This document shows positions 1 to 9,035 of a stretch of DNA of 64,000 nt, one piece after another; the first letter of the stretch is position 1; each line of letters opens with the position of its first letter. Where the stretch lies: assembly GCA_023410475.1 (NCBI GenBank), contig JAEYPS010000037.1:1-64000 (forward strand), read 5' to 3'. The notes beneath the pieces were generated by a model. It was not told where the DNA came from. It saw only the letters and a program-made list of their open reading frames with translations, and did not search any database. The position numbers and the translations under genes are program-made. The stretch comes from Bacillota bacterium (GTDB lineage Bacteria; Bacillota; Clostridia; Christensenellales; SZUA-584).

Positions 1-180
1 CTTCGCTCTGACGCGCAGGACGGCCCGTATACTCTGATAGGCTCTACAACATATACATATTTCTATAATTCTGGGCTTGTTCCCGGGCAGACATATTACT
101 ACAAGATACGAGCCTACAAGCTTATAAACAAGGTCAAGTATTACGGGGACGAATCAAAAACTGTTATTGTTGCAACATAG
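1..180 (+). CDS. C-terminal end of a fibronectin type III-like extracellular protein (partial)
   Basis: Frame 1 is open from the window edge to a TAG at 178-180, giving 59 residues. The residues read like the last strands of a fibronectin type III domain: a tyrosine/threonine-rich strand, then a turn ending LVPGQTYYYKIRAY, then a final strand ending VIVAT. The GLVPGQTYYYKIRAY pattern is characteristic of Fn3 domains in secreted clostridial proteins. There is no sorting signal or membrane segment after the domain, so the protein ends in the Fn3 module. The rest lies upstream of the window, so the overall function cannot be given. Confidence 0.7.
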   Translation, partial: LRSDAQDGPYTLIGSTTYTYFYNSGLVPGQTYYYKIRAYKLINKVKYYGDESKTVIVAT

Positions 181-322
181 AAAAAGGATAAAATATTTAT
201 TATTATATATAATTGCTGCAATACAGTAATCCGGTTCCGTCGAAGTTTTTTAAGCTGTGGTATATCATTCGAGGGGAAATGTCATAATATTCATATCTTG
301 CCTATTGTAAAGAAGGACGCTG

Positions 323-934
323 TTGGATCTCGATTTTATTTGGAAAGCAATAGTTATTGTGTTTGGCGGCGTACTGATACTGCGGTTCGCGGGAAGGAAG
401 TCTATTTCTCAGCTGACGGTAGCGCAGACCGTTCTGATGATAGCCATCGGCTCTTTGATTATCCAGCCCTTAGGTGACAAAAACGTTTGGATCACTTTAC
501 TGATTACATTATTGCTTGTATTGACGCTTATAATTATTGAGTTTATTGCCGTCAAGTTCGACGTTCTTGAAGGATTTTTTTACGGACGCTCTGTGATAGT
601 TATAAAAGACGGACAGATCGACGCGCAAAACTTAAAAAGACTGAGGCTCACGGTAGACATGCTTGAACTGCGCCTGAGGCAGCAGGGTATACAAAGCATA
701 AACGACGTGCAGTGGGCAACTATTGAATCAAACGGGCAGCTCGGGTATATGCTAAGGCCTGAAAAGCAATACGCAACAAAGCAGGATATTCAGATGCTGC
801 TGTCTATCCTTAAAGCCAACGCTGTGAATACGGCTGGTCAAAATACTCTCACTCAACCTGACGGGGAAGAAAACCTTTTTACCGAAGTAAGCATCAACAC
901 ACACAAGCAACAGCCTCCGGACGAATTAAAATGA
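323..934 (+). CDS. DUF421 / YetF-family membrane protein
   Basis: This 203-residue protein begins with a TTG codon preceded by AGAAGGA at 311-317. Three hydrophobic segments (about residues 6-25, 33-51 and 57-78) are followed by a soluble domain. The stretch RFAGRKSISQLTVAQTVLMI with a following IGSLI matches the start of the DUF421/YetF family. The soluble part (about residues 85-160) contains VLEGFFYGRSVIVIKDGQ and a later LRQQGI element, also typical. YetF-like proteins are membrane proteins of poorly defined role, some spore- or stress-associated in Bacillus. The stop overlaps the start of the next gene (ATGA), so it is translationally coupled to the ClC-type transporter. The last 40 residues are polar and not recognised. 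Confidence 0.75.
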   Translation: MDLDFIWKAIVIVFGGVLILRFAGRKSISQLTVAQTVLMIAIGSLIIQPLGDKNVWITLLITLLLVLTLIIIEFIAVKFDVLEGFFYGRSVIVIKDGQIDAQNLKRLRLTVDMLELRLRQQGIQSINDVQWATIESNGQLGYMLRPEKQYATKQDIQMLLSILKANAVNTAGQNTLTQPDGEENLFTEVSINTHKQQPPDELK

Positions 935-2259
935 TCCGCACGGAATCTAGCGTTAAGCCTCGTATCAAACCATTTATAATAACTTTGTCTAAGTGGATAA
1001 GCGCCGGGCTGTTAATCGGCGCTGTGGTCGGCACTTTGACAACGTTACTGCTTAAAACGAACGACTTTCTTGGAGAAATACGTACGGGAAACACCTGGCT
1101 TATATATTTTCTTCCCGCCGCCGGTATAGTTATCGGCTACATCTACATGAAATTCGGCAAGAAAATGGGGGTAGATTCCGCTAAAGGGAACAATGTAGTT
1201 ATAGAAGGCGTGCAGGGGAAGTCGCCTGTTTTGAAGCGAACGGGCCCAATTATTTATTTTGGCACCTTTCTAACCGTTTTGTTCGGAGGCTCTACCGGAA
1301 GAGAAGGGGCTGCAATACAGATGGGCGCAAGCGTAGCCCAGGCTGTCAATCAGGTATTTAAAATCGGACCGCTGGATACGAAAATATTGCTTATGAGCGG
1401 TATCAGCGCCGGCTTCGGCGCCGCGTTCGGAACACCTGTAACAGGAGCGATATTCGGCATGGAAATGGCAGCCTTGGGCATGCTAAAGTTTGAAGCGCTT
1501 ATTCCATGTGTTGTTTCGAGTTTTACGGGGCATTATATCGCGGAAGCTGTGTGGGGGCTTGGGCACGAAGAGTTTATCATCCAAAACGTGCCGGAACCGA
1601 GTGTTTCCACATTCGCATGGACAATAATCGCGGCTATTGCTTTTGGGCTTGCGGCTCTGTTGTATTGTCAGCTTAGGCATGGGATACAGAAGATCTCCGA
1701 GAAATATCTGAATAAAGACCATATGAAAAGAACCTTTTTAGGTGGGCTTATTATCGTAGTGCTGATGCTGCTTTTGGGTACGCGGGAGTATAACGGGCGC
1801 AGCCTGGAATTGCTTGAGCAGTGCTTTGAGGTAAGGGTAGTCTATTACGCGTTTCTTGCCAAACTTGTATTCACCGCAGTGACGATGGGGAGCGGGTTTG
1901 TCGGGGGAGAAGCCATACCGCTTTTCATAATCGGCGCGGCTTTGGGCAATACGATGTCCGCGTTTATCGATTTGCCCATGTCGTTCCTTGCCGCACTGGG
2001 GCTTATTGCAGTTTTTTGCGGAGGCGCGAACACACCGCTCGCCGCTTTTGCGTTGGCTATAGAAATGTTTAAAGGAGAGGCGGCAGTATTTTTTTTCCTG
2101 GCCTGCGTCATCAGCTATATAGTATCCGGGCATCACGGGCTTTGGCCGTCTCAAACTGTTTTTCCTCCCAAAAGCAGACTGTATATACAGTTGAGCGGGA
2201 GCACGATCGAGGACATCGAAAAAAGCAATAAAGGATTGTATCCCTTTAACATACGATGA
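931..2259 (+). CDS. ClC-family anion transporter, possibly of the fluoride/proton antiporter type
   Basis: This 442-residue integral membrane protein belongs to the ClC family (EriC group). The gating-glutamate motif is visible as GREGAA (E125), and the second ion-path motif as GGEAIP (residues 325-330). At the position where chloride-type ClCs have the GSGIP filter, this protein reads KGNN (85-88). KGNN together with a GGE-x-x-P motif is seen in the CLC-F branch, which exports fluoride, so fluoride export is plausible but not shown. The start overlaps the DUF421 stop. I see no fluoride (crcB) riboswitch upstream of the pair. Chloride or another anion remains possible. Confidence 0.8.
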   Translation: MIRTESSVKPRIKPFIITLSKWISAGLLIGAVVGTLTTLLLKTNDFLGEIRTGNTWLIYFLPAAGIVIGYIYMKFGKKMGVDSAKGNNVVIEGVQGKSPVLKRTGPIIYFGTFLTVLFGGSTGREGAAIQMGASVAQAVNQVFKIGPLDTKILLMSGISAGFGAAFGTPVTGAIFGMEMAALGMLKFEALIPCVVSSFTGHYIAEAVWGLGHEEFIIQNVPEPSVSTFAWTIIAAIAFGLAALLYCQLRHGIQKISEKYLNKDHMKRTFLGGLIIVVLMLLLGTREYNGRSLELLEQCFEVRVVYYAFLAKLVFTAVTMGSGFVGGEAIPLFIIGAALGNTMSAFIDLPMSFLAALGLIAVFCGGANTPLAAFALAIEMFKGEAAVFFFLACVISYIVSGHHGLWPSQTVFPPKSRLYIQLSGSTIEDIEKSNKGLYPFNIR

Positions 2260-2370
2260 ACAGAATAAAAGATGTTTATAGTATTGAAAAGTTATAAAAA
2301 CCCTCGTGTCATTCGAAATTTTAAAGATTACCGGCAAGCCTTTTGCTTTTGCGCGCTTTTCCATTGATTA

Positions 2371-2399
2371 TTGACAATATAACTGAAACAGTATATATT
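2371..2399 (+). promoter_or_regulatory. Sigma-A-type promoter for the first sulfatase-like gene
   Basis: TTGACA at 2371-2376 and TATATT at 2394-2399 are separated by 17 bases. The predicted transcript starts near 2406, just ahead of the Shine-Dalgarno site AAGGAG (2411-2416). This placement excludes the longer reading frame that opens at 2343 and supports translation from ATG 2427. Confidence 0.75.
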
Positions 2400-2426
2400 T
2401 CTTTTGATATAAGGAGAATGCTTCCA

Positions 2427-4208
2427 ATGAAAAATATACCGGAAAACGATTTGAAAGTCAGTACGCATGATATAAATATTACAAATGCTCCGAAAAGCTC
2501 TGAAAAAATGCGCTCCGGATCATTTGCGGTAGAGATGGTTTTTTCTGTTCTGCTGCTCGTGGCAATAAGCGCAGTCCGCACCGTATTTATTTTTGCCGAT
2601 AACGTTGGTTCGCAAACTTCCGCCGCTATCGGGCAATCGATGTGGATATATATGGGGGCGAGCGTCGCCGTTTTTGCGGCTGCGAGATTTTTTATTCAAA
2701 GGCCGTATTTTGCCTGTATCTTTGTAGCCTTCGCTACGCTTCTTGCCGTTATTTTTGATTGGCTTGTGGGTTTTCTACGCTTGTTCATAGACTTTGGTAA
2801 TACACAGTTCGCATTTATCGCAGGTTTACTGCTTTGTATTGTTCTTCTAACGGGTTTTTTCTTTCTTTTAAGGCTGCTCTATATAAAAAATTATCCAATG
2901 CACATTATCGCAAGTATCTTTTCCGTAGCGTTCACCTGCCTTGTGTTTTTCGGCGTTGTATTAGCGCTGGTAGCCGAAGGAAAGGCCTCTTCGGGAGGCA
3001 CGATTGAAGTCGTTGCTGTTCAGGCGACACCGAAGCCGACGTCCGAGCCGACTCCCAAGCCTACGCCCACGCCCACACCCATGCCGACGCCTGAGCCGAC
3101 GCCCGAACCTTTTGGGTTGCCAAATGTGTACTTCTTCGTACTTGACGAGTTCAGCTCTTTTGACATGCTAAAAAAATACTATGGTTACGACGCAAAGGTA
3201 TTTAACGATTTTTTGGATATGAAAGGCTTTAATATTTCAAGAGACAGCTACACTACCGACCATCAGACAACGCATTCCCTTTGCGATATGTTCAATCTTG
3301 ATTATATCTCAAGGCACTATTCCAAATCAAAAGCAAAAAAAGCAAGAAAAAATTCTCAGTTGTATAAAGCGCTATCAGATCTTGGATATTATCAGTTCCA
3401 AATGTCTTCAAGTAACAATAGCTTAATAGCAACCGGCCTGTTTTCAAAAGCAGGAAAAAAGGCTTATGCAAAGATCACCTTAGGCACTGACAATACTGGT
3501 GGTATTGATCCTGAAAGCAAAATTTCTGAGCCGCTAGCCGCGCTTCTGGAAAACCAGGCCCCCGGCAAAAAGGCGAAAGTAAATGCCCAGGCTTTAAATA
3601 AATGGGGCTTTTATCCGTCAGATTATGTACGTAATACAAAAACGTATAAGCAGCACAAGCTACGCAAGAATGCAAATACCATAATGTCGGTATTTGACTA
3701 TTTTGAAGACCCATCAAATTACGCTGCCACCGCGCCCCGTGTGATCTATACCTACATGCTCGCAACACATGTTCCTTTTGTATTTGATGAATATGGAGGC
3801 CTCATATCATCCGGAAACAGCCGTAACTGGAGAACAAAAAGCGTATACCTTAATCAATATAAATATATATGCAAACGTTTGATGGCTACTGTCTCCACCA
3901 TAATAGCGAACGACCCGGACAGTATCATAATTATTTTTAGTGATCACGGTGTACGTTATCATGCAGACTGCAGTCAAAAGCACACCTTCCATATCACTGA
4001 CAAGGATTCCTTGCGCATAATGAACGCTGTTTATATAAAGGGTCAGCAGCACGATATAGAAGGGCTTTCAGCCATCAATACACTGCGCTTCATATTGAGC
4101 TTATACGAAGGGCTGGAATATCCGCCTATCGAAGACCCCGTAACTTCAGAGTCCCCGGGCTGTCTCAAGGGTATTATCCCCAAGTCCAGGTGGAAAGGGA
4201 ATGGATGA
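2427..4208 (+). CDS. Membrane-anchored sulfatase-fold phosphotransferase (LTA synthase-like), paralog 1
   Basis: This 593-residue protein starts at ATG 2427, ten bases after AAGGAG. The N-terminus has about four to five membrane segments (residues 35-190). A Pro/Thr linker of PTP and PEP repeats (about 210-228) then leads to an extracellular alkaline-phosphatase/sulfatase-fold domain. NVYFFVLDE (about 233-241) supplies the first metal ligand. HQTTHSLCDMFNLDY (279-293) fits the nucleophile motif of phosphoglycerol transferases, with Thr281 the likely nucleophile, and SDHG (about 505-508) is the C-terminal metal site. HVPFVFDEYG is the usual substrate-side loop. Family members move phosphoglycerol or phosphoethanolamine onto surface polymers or lipids. 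It has its own promoter and sits just before the second operon, which contains a close paralog. Confidence 0.8.
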   Translation: MKNIPENDLKVSTHDINITNAPKSSEKMRSGSFAVEMVFSVLLLVAISAVRTVFIFADNVGSQTSAAIGQSMWIYMGASVAVFAAARFFIQRPYFACIFVAFATLLAVIFDWLVGFLRLFIDFGNTQFAFIAGLLLCIVLLTGFFFLLRLLYIKNYPMHIIASIFSVAFTCLVFFGVVLALVAEGKASSGGTIEVVAVQATPKPTSEPTPKPTPTPTPMPTPEPTPEPFGLPNVYFFVLDEFSSFDMLKKYYGYDAKVFNDFLDMKGFNISRDSYTTDHQTTHSLCDMFNLDYISRHYSKSKAKKARKNSQLYKALSDLGYYQFQMSSSNNSLIATGLFSKAGKKAYAKITLGTDNTGGIDPESKISEPLAALLENQAPGKKAKVNAQALNKWGFYPSDYVRNTKTYKQHKLRKNANTIMSVFDYFEDPSNYAATAPRVIYTYMLATHVPFVFDEYGGLISSGNSRNWRTKSVYLNQYKYICKRLMATVSTIIANDPDSIIIIFSDHGVRYHADCSQKHTFHITDKDSLRIMNAVYIKGQQHDIEGLSAINTLRFILSLYEGLEYPPIEDPVTSESPGCLKGIIPKSRWKGNG

Positions 4209-4286
4209 TTTACGGTAAAGGCTTATTCTTTACGGCTTTATATGAAACTATGAGATAATCGTAATTTTTGTGAGTTGGAATAATAA

Positions 4287-4303
4287 AAACCCGGAACGGG
4301 TTT
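4287..4303 (+). terminator. Weak hairpin after the first sulfatase-like gene
   Basis: AAACCCG (4287-4293) and CGGGTTT (4297-4303) pair around a GAA loop. No uninterrupted T run follows, so it may be a weak terminator or a chance palindrome. It is the only hairpin I see between the stop at 4208 and the promoter at 4370. Confidence 0.3.
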
Positions 4304-4369
4304 GCGTTTACCGGTCACTTTTAATCGTGTGTATTATAGGGTTTTATTCGAAAAACGGCGACTATAATA

Positions 4370-4398
4370 TTGACATAAACAGAATAACATTGTACATT
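4370..4398 (+). promoter_or_regulatory. Sigma-A-type promoter of the polymer-assembly operon
   Basis: TTGACA at 4370-4375 and TACATT at 4393-4398 have 17-base spacing. No other strong promoter or terminator is seen until after 13643, so this probably drives all seven genes from 4495 to 13643. Confidence 0.7.
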
Positions 4399-4494
4399 AA
4401 AAACTGACAAATATCTGATATATTCTATGTTACTGTAAAACTGATACATAAAGTGTTTGTCAACTACTACATGTGTTTTGATGAGGGAATAAAA

Positions 4495-6684
4495 TTGCCA
4501 AACGAGTTTATTAACGTCAAAGACTATTTTGACGATAACCCAACTTATGATTATCGAAGGACATTACGCATCAATAAGAAAAGAAAAAAGCGTATAAATC
4601 CTGTTAGTATAGTATTGTCTGCGCTTATAGTTTTACTTATGGCATCTTTGCCAATGATGTCAATTTGGTTCGCTAATCAGGGTGAAGTTAGCTTTGCACA
4701 GGCATTTATGCCTGCATCGGTTTTCATGCTGACCGGTCTGCTGTTTTTTTTAGTGTTTTTATTGATCACGCGCAGGCCGTTCTTTTCCGGTATATACTCG
4801 GCTTTCGCTATTTATCTGCTCGCTGATTTTCAGATCGTGCGCAAGCTTGTATCACAGGTCATACAAAAGCCAGCAGAACCGTATGTAAGCGCATTGGTGG
4901 GCATCATAATACTTATCGGTGTTTTTATTCTGTTATATAAGCTGACCAAAGAGGTTTGGCTAAGTTACGCGACGCGTATTGCTGCGATAACTTTAGCAGG
5001 TGTTATGGCGCTGAGTTTTATAATGGGAAATCCCGCGTTTGCAGCTTCATCATCACAAGAACCCCCTGAACTTGAAACTCCGGTTGCTGTTGTTGTTCCA
5101 ACTCCTACTATCGTGCCAACTGCCACCCCTGATCCTACACCCTCGCCTACTCCAGAGGCAACACCGGAAGAAAAGCTCGCTGTATCTTCAACTAATATTT
5201 CTGCTGATACCGTGTTATACGCCGATCCGAAGCTGGAAAGCAATCAGATGCCTAACGTATATTGCTTTATTCTGGACGAGTATGGACCACCCCATATTAC
5301 AGACAAATATTATGGCTTTGATAATTCGTTGTTCGTTGAATTCCTGCAAGATAACAGATTTAATAGTTCTGCGACGAGTTTGTGCAATATTGCGGAAACA
5401 TCTGAGGCTACAGGCGAACTGCACAGATTAGAGCCGTTTCTTAAAAAAATATCCAAATCAAAGGCCAGATCATACCGCAAAAAAAATTCTCCGCTTTATG
5501 AATCTTTCAGAAGTCTGGGATATACGACATATTCAAATTGCGCTTGGCCAAAGATGTTTCCGATAGATCAATTAAAAAATAACATGGATGCACTTGTGGA
5601 ACTTTCGACATTAGATAGAAAGCCGCCTCTTGTTGAGGAGCCCGAAAAGCCGCAAGGCACGGACGAACCAGTCAATACGCCCGTACCTACAGTTACGCCG
5701 GCGCCTACACCGCGCAGGGATATGTACCAAGATTTTGAAACAGTAGAGGTCGAAACAGATTGGCGCGATGTTTTTTTCACCAGTTTTACTGAAAACGACG
5801 AAACCATGTATGACCTGGCTGTACAAATGTCTGTATTGTCTTTATTTCTTGAAAAAATGTCTGACAGGGGAATGCTGGACGACGAAGATGATATTCCGGA
5901 AATAGACGAGCCGCTGCAGACGCCGGAAGTTATGCCATCTTTAAATCCCGACCCTAGTATTAGTGATACGCCCGCCGCAACTCCCAGCACAGAACCTTAC
6001 GACGGCGAAGATTACGAAGATGGTGAAGATGATGATTATGAAAACGTAGATCATGGGGAGGCGGCGCCTCTGGATACGGACGCTGCAAGCGATCCTGTTT
6101 CCTACGATGAGTTACTGCCTATTCCAAAAAAGTTGTCTGTGCACGCTCGTGATATGTACGACGTTTTGAAACGTCTTGATGGATTGCAGGCAAAAGGATT
6201 CGCACAGCCTACGTTTTTATTCAATTATATCCGTCAGCCTCACGTGCCTTTTATGTTTGATAAGTATGGTAAAGCGCTGCCTACCAATGTAAAATATTGG
6301 TGGAAGAATCCGAATTATTACTTGGGACAGCTGAAATTCATTACGACTCACATGATGCATGTTATTGATATATTATTAGAAACAGACCCTGATTGTGTAA
6401 TTATAATACAATCTGACCACGGAATCAGATACCGTCAGCTGGTATTTGATACTCCGGCAGAAAAAGATGAAAAGGATCAATACTACGTTTTAAACTTTGT
6501 GTATTATCGCGGACAAAAGCTTGATATTGAGGGGCTGTCTCCTGTTAATACCTACAGAACTGTTCTTACAAAGCTGGGGCTCGATATGCCGCTTGTCCAA
6601 GACCCCCGGGCTTTAGAGTTCCGCGGTCAAAAATACGGGATACCCGACGATGATCCGCGGCTGAGAAACATCAATAACAATTAA
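4495..6684 (+). CDS. Sulfatase-fold membrane protein, paralog 2, with probable loss of the active site
   Basis: I place the start at TTG 4495 because GAGGG lies seven bases upstream; GTG 4453 (14 residues longer) is the alternative. The 729-residue protein resembles paralog 1: about four membrane segments (35-185), a PTP-rich linker (200-225), then the metal-site motif NVYCFILDEYG (about 254-264) and SDHGIRYR (640-647). Two features differ. The nucleophile segment has collapsed: where paralog 1 has a long loop ending HQTTHSLC, this protein has only NSSATSLC, and the following LDY-type motif is gone. A region of about 150 residues (386-536) rich in Pro, Thr, Asp and Glu is inserted before the HVPFMFDKYG motif. 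Histidines present after SDHG in paralog 1 are also missing. It may be a regulatory or scaffolding pseudoenzyme, or may use a serine. Confidence 0.75.
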   Translation: MPNEFINVKDYFDDNPTYDYRRTLRINKKRKKRINPVSIVLSALIVLLMASLPMMSIWFANQGEVSFAQAFMPASVFMLTGLLFFLVFLLITRRPFFSGIYSAFAIYLLADFQIVRKLVSQVIQKPAEPYVSALVGIIILIGVFILLYKLTKEVWLSYATRIAAITLAGVMALSFIMGNPAFAASSSQEPPELETPVAVVVPTPTIVPTATPDPTPSPTPEATPEEKLAVSSTNISADTVLYADPKLESNQMPNVYCFILDEYGPPHITDKYYGFDNSLFVEFLQDNRFNSSATSLCNIAETSEATGELHRLEPFLKKISKSKARSYRKKNSPLYESFRSLGYTTYSNCAWPKMFPIDQLKNNMDALVELSTLDRKPPLVEEPEKPQGTDEPVNTPVPTVTPAPTPRRDMYQDFETVEVETDWRDVFFTSFTENDETMYDLAVQMSVLSLFLEKMSDRGMLDDEDDIPEIDEPLQTPEVMPSLNPDPSISDTPAATPSTEPYDGEDYEDGEDDDYENVDHGEAAPLDTDAASDPVSYDELLPIPKKLSVHARDMYDVLKRLDGLQAKGFAQPTFLFNYIRQPHVPFMFDKYGKALPTNVKYWWKNPNYYLGQLKFITTHMMHVIDILLETDPDCVIIIQSDHGIRYRQLVFDTPAEKDEKDQYYVLNFVYYRGQKLDIEGLSPVNTYRTVLTKLGLDMPLVQDPRALEFRGQKYGIPDDDPRLRNINNN

Positions 6685-6711
6685 ATAATATAACTTACGG
6701 AGGAACATAAA

Positions 6712-6960
6712 ATGAAAAGAATTATACCTATTGCTTATTTCACGCTGTGCTTGATGCTTTTACTTTCAAGAACCGCATTCGCTTATATCGATCCGTCCGC
6801 TACTGCGCCTATAATCCAGGTCGTTGGAGGCGTTCTTATAGCGGCTGGCGCCACCATAGCTATATTTTGGAAAAAGATTAAGAACGCGTTTAATAAAAAC
6901 AAATACAAAAGTATTGAAAAGAACATAGAAAAAAAGGCCGCTAAGCGCGGTGAGAGATAG
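6712..6960 (+). CDS. Small secreted or membrane protein of the sulfatase operon
   Basis: This 82-residue protein has a strong Shine-Dalgarno site (GGAGGAAC) upstream. An N-terminal signal-like segment (residues 4-24, ending RTAFA) is followed by the short motif YIDPSATAPIIQ (25-36), a second hydrophobic helix (about 36-52) and a very basic tail rich in Lys and Arg. A YIDPS motif followed by one helix and a basic tail recurs in small proteins near surface-polymer genes in Clostridia, but I know of no assigned biochemical role. Its position between the paralog 2 gene and the YidC-TagF fusion suggests an accessory subunit of the assembly complex. Confidence 0.6.
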   Translation: MKRIIPIAYFTLCLMLLLSRTAFAYIDPSATAPIIQVVGGVLIAAGATIAIFWKKIKNAFNKNKYKSIEKNIEKKAAKRGER

Positions 6961-6971
6961 TATTTGCTGAT

Positions 6972-9035
6972 ATGATGGAATTCATTGGTTTACCTCTAGG
7001 TTATATAATGTGGCTGGGTTATACTTTGTTTAATAACTATGGTTTATCCATTTTATTATTCACTGTATTGATAAAGGTACTGATGTCTCCGCTCAGTATT
7101 TGGACGCAGAAGAATTCCATCAAGATGGTGCGGCTCAAGCCTCAGCTTAATGAGATAGAGATAAAGCATTTTGGAGACAGCGAAAAGATACTGTCAGAGC
7201 AAAGAGTACTCTATAAAAAAGAAAAGTACAATCCATGGGTAAGCATATTACCGTTACTGATACAGATACCTATTATATTGGGGCTTATTGCAGTTATATA
7301 TAACCCAATGCAACATCTTCTGCATATACCGGAACCGGTGATGAGCGCCATTGAAGTTCGCGCCGAGCAGTTGGCTCCTGTTGGCACACAGCTTCAAGCG
7401 GTTTCGATGATCAAGGATCCGCAATATGCGGCTTCTTTTGACAGCATCACGGTGCCGGGGCAGGATGTACAGTCGGCGCTGTCCTCTATACGGTCTCTAG
7501 ATCTTGAGCTTTGGGGTATGGATCTTTCCGCAACACCGACAGCGTCACCGGCAGATCCGCTGGTGTGGATACCGTTTGCGGCTCTTTTGAGCACCTTGCT
7601 GCTCTCCTGGGTGCAAAACCTGCTGAATGTTCTGCAGCGTGAATCAGGATGGCTCGGGCGGTGGGGCCAAGCGATTTTATTAAGCCTGCTGTCGCTTTAT
7701 CTTGCTTTTGCCGTACCGGCGGCGGTAGGAATTTACTGGGTATTGGGCAACCTGCTGGCAGCGGTTTTAGCCATAATTTTAAATAAGTTATATAATCCGA
7801 AAAAGCATATCGACTACGCTGCGCTGGAGCGCACAAAAGAAATACTTTCAAAACTGAAGGCCGAACGTAAAAAGTCAAAACCTACAGCGGAACAAAAAAA
7901 GCGGTCCAAGGCTGACTACGCCAGATTTTTAGATGAGAGCGTATATAAACGTCTGGTGTTCTACTCCGAAAAAAGCGGGTTTTATAAGTATTTTAAAGGA
8001 TATATCGAATATATCTTAGCAAATTCGGATCTCGATATTCACTATATAACAAGCGACCCAAACGATGCCGTTTTTCAAATAGACGAGCCTCGGCTGATAC
8101 CGTATTATATAGATAACAACAGGCTCATAATATTGTTCATGAAGATGGAGGCGGACATGGTGGCTATGACCATGCCCGATATTGAGCAGTTTCATTTAAA
8201 ACGTTCTCGGCTTAAAAAAGATGTTGAATACGTCTACATGTACCATGGTATGACCAACTCGCTGATGGTGGGTCGTAAAAACTGCATTGCATACTACGAC
8301 ACTATTTTTTGCGTAGGGCCTCACCAGGTGGAAGAATTTTTAGAAGAAGAATCACTCTACAGCATAAAGCCGCGAAATTTACTAAAAGTCGGTTATCCGT
8401 TTATCGACGAGTTGATCACTTCTTATGCTGCAACAGAGCAAGCGGACCATGAACGGCCTCAGCTTCTGATTGCGCCCTCGTGGCAGGATAATAATATAAT
8501 GGACAGTTGCATTGATTTGGTTATTGATGCACTGAAAGATAAACATTATGATATCATCGTTCGCCCTCACCCTGAATATGTCAAGCGTTATGGGGGTAAG
8601 CTCTCTGAGTTCAGAGAGAAATACACAAATTATAAAAATGTAAGGCTGGAATCTGATTTTTCCACCAACAATACGATTTTTGAGTCGGACATTTTGATAA
8701 CAGACTGGTCTACAATCGCGTATGACTTTGCTTACTCCACAAAAAAACCCTGTGTGTTCATCAATACGCCAATGAAAGTAATGAACCCTGAATACACAAA
8801 ATTCAAGTGCGACAACCTTGACATTAAACTTAGATGCGAAGTGGGTTTAAGTGTTGAAATTGAGCAAATAGGAAACCTTAATGAAGTTATCACCGGTTTG
8901 CTGTTAAAAAAGGATGATTACAGGGAAAAGATCACCTCGATCGTAGACAAGTATGTTTATAATCTTGGCAAAAGCGCCGCTTACGGCGGGAGTTATATCA
9001 TCGAAAAGTTAAAAGAGAAAAGAAATGATAGCTAA
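6972..9035 (+). CDS. Fusion of YidC/Oxa1 insertase domain with CDP-glycerol glycerophosphotransferase domain
   Basis: One uninterrupted 687-residue frame contains two domains normally found in separate proteins. Residues 1-275 are YidC/Oxa1-like: NYGLSILLFTVLIKVLMSPL (22-41) is the first conserved helix, with Lys35 at the position of the groove arginine, followed by the charged hairpin KMVRLKPQLNEIE (51-63), NPWVSILPLLIQIPII (87-102), and two more membrane helices around 195-270. Residues 276-320 are a basic, probably helical linker. Residues 325-680 are a TagB/TagF-type transferase, with YHGMTNS (424-430), RPHPEY (531-536) and DILITDWSTIAYDF (573-586) supplying the conserved His and Asp/Ser sites. 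The enzyme part should transfer glycerol phosphate or a related CDP-activated group on the cytoplasmic face. The insertase part may act as its membrane anchor, as a lipid or polymer path, or as an insertase for partner proteins. Confidence 0.88.
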   Translation: MMEFIGLPLGYIMWLGYTLFNNYGLSILLFTVLIKVLMSPLSIWTQKNSIKMVRLKPQLNEIEIKHFGDSEKILSEQRVLYKKEKYNPWVSILPLLIQIPIILGLIAVIYNPMQHLLHIPEPVMSAIEVRAEQLAPVGTQLQAVSMIKDPQYAASFDSITVPGQDVQSALSSIRSLDLELWGMDLSATPTASPADPLVWIPFAALLSTLLLSWVQNLLNVLQRESGWLGRWGQAILLSLLSLYLAFAVPAAVGIYWVLGNLLAAVLAIILNKLYNPKKHIDYAALERTKEILSKLKAERKKSKPTAEQKKRSKADYARFLDESVYKRLVFYSEKSGFYKYFKGYIEYILANSDLDIHYITSDPNDAVFQIDEPRLIPYYIDNNRLIILFMKMEADMVAMTMPDIEQFHLKRSRLKKDVEYVYMYHGMTNSLMVGRKNCIAYYDTIFCVGPHQVEEFLEEESLYSIKPRNLLKVGYPFIDELITSYAATEQADHERPQLLIAPSWQDNNIMDSCIDLVIDALKDKHYDIIVRPHPEYVKRYGGKLSEFREKYTNYKNVRLESDFSTNNTIFESDILITDWSTIAYDFAYSTKKPCVFINTPMKVMNPEYTKFKCDNLDIKLRCEVGLSVEIEQIGNLNEVITGLLLKKDDYREKITSIVDKYVYNLGKSAAYGGSYIIEKLKEKRNDS

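Noticed and set aside
181..322. Possible fluoride riboswitch ahead of the DUF421/ClC pair
   Set aside because: I could not find the conserved crcB-motif elements in this short AT-rich gap.
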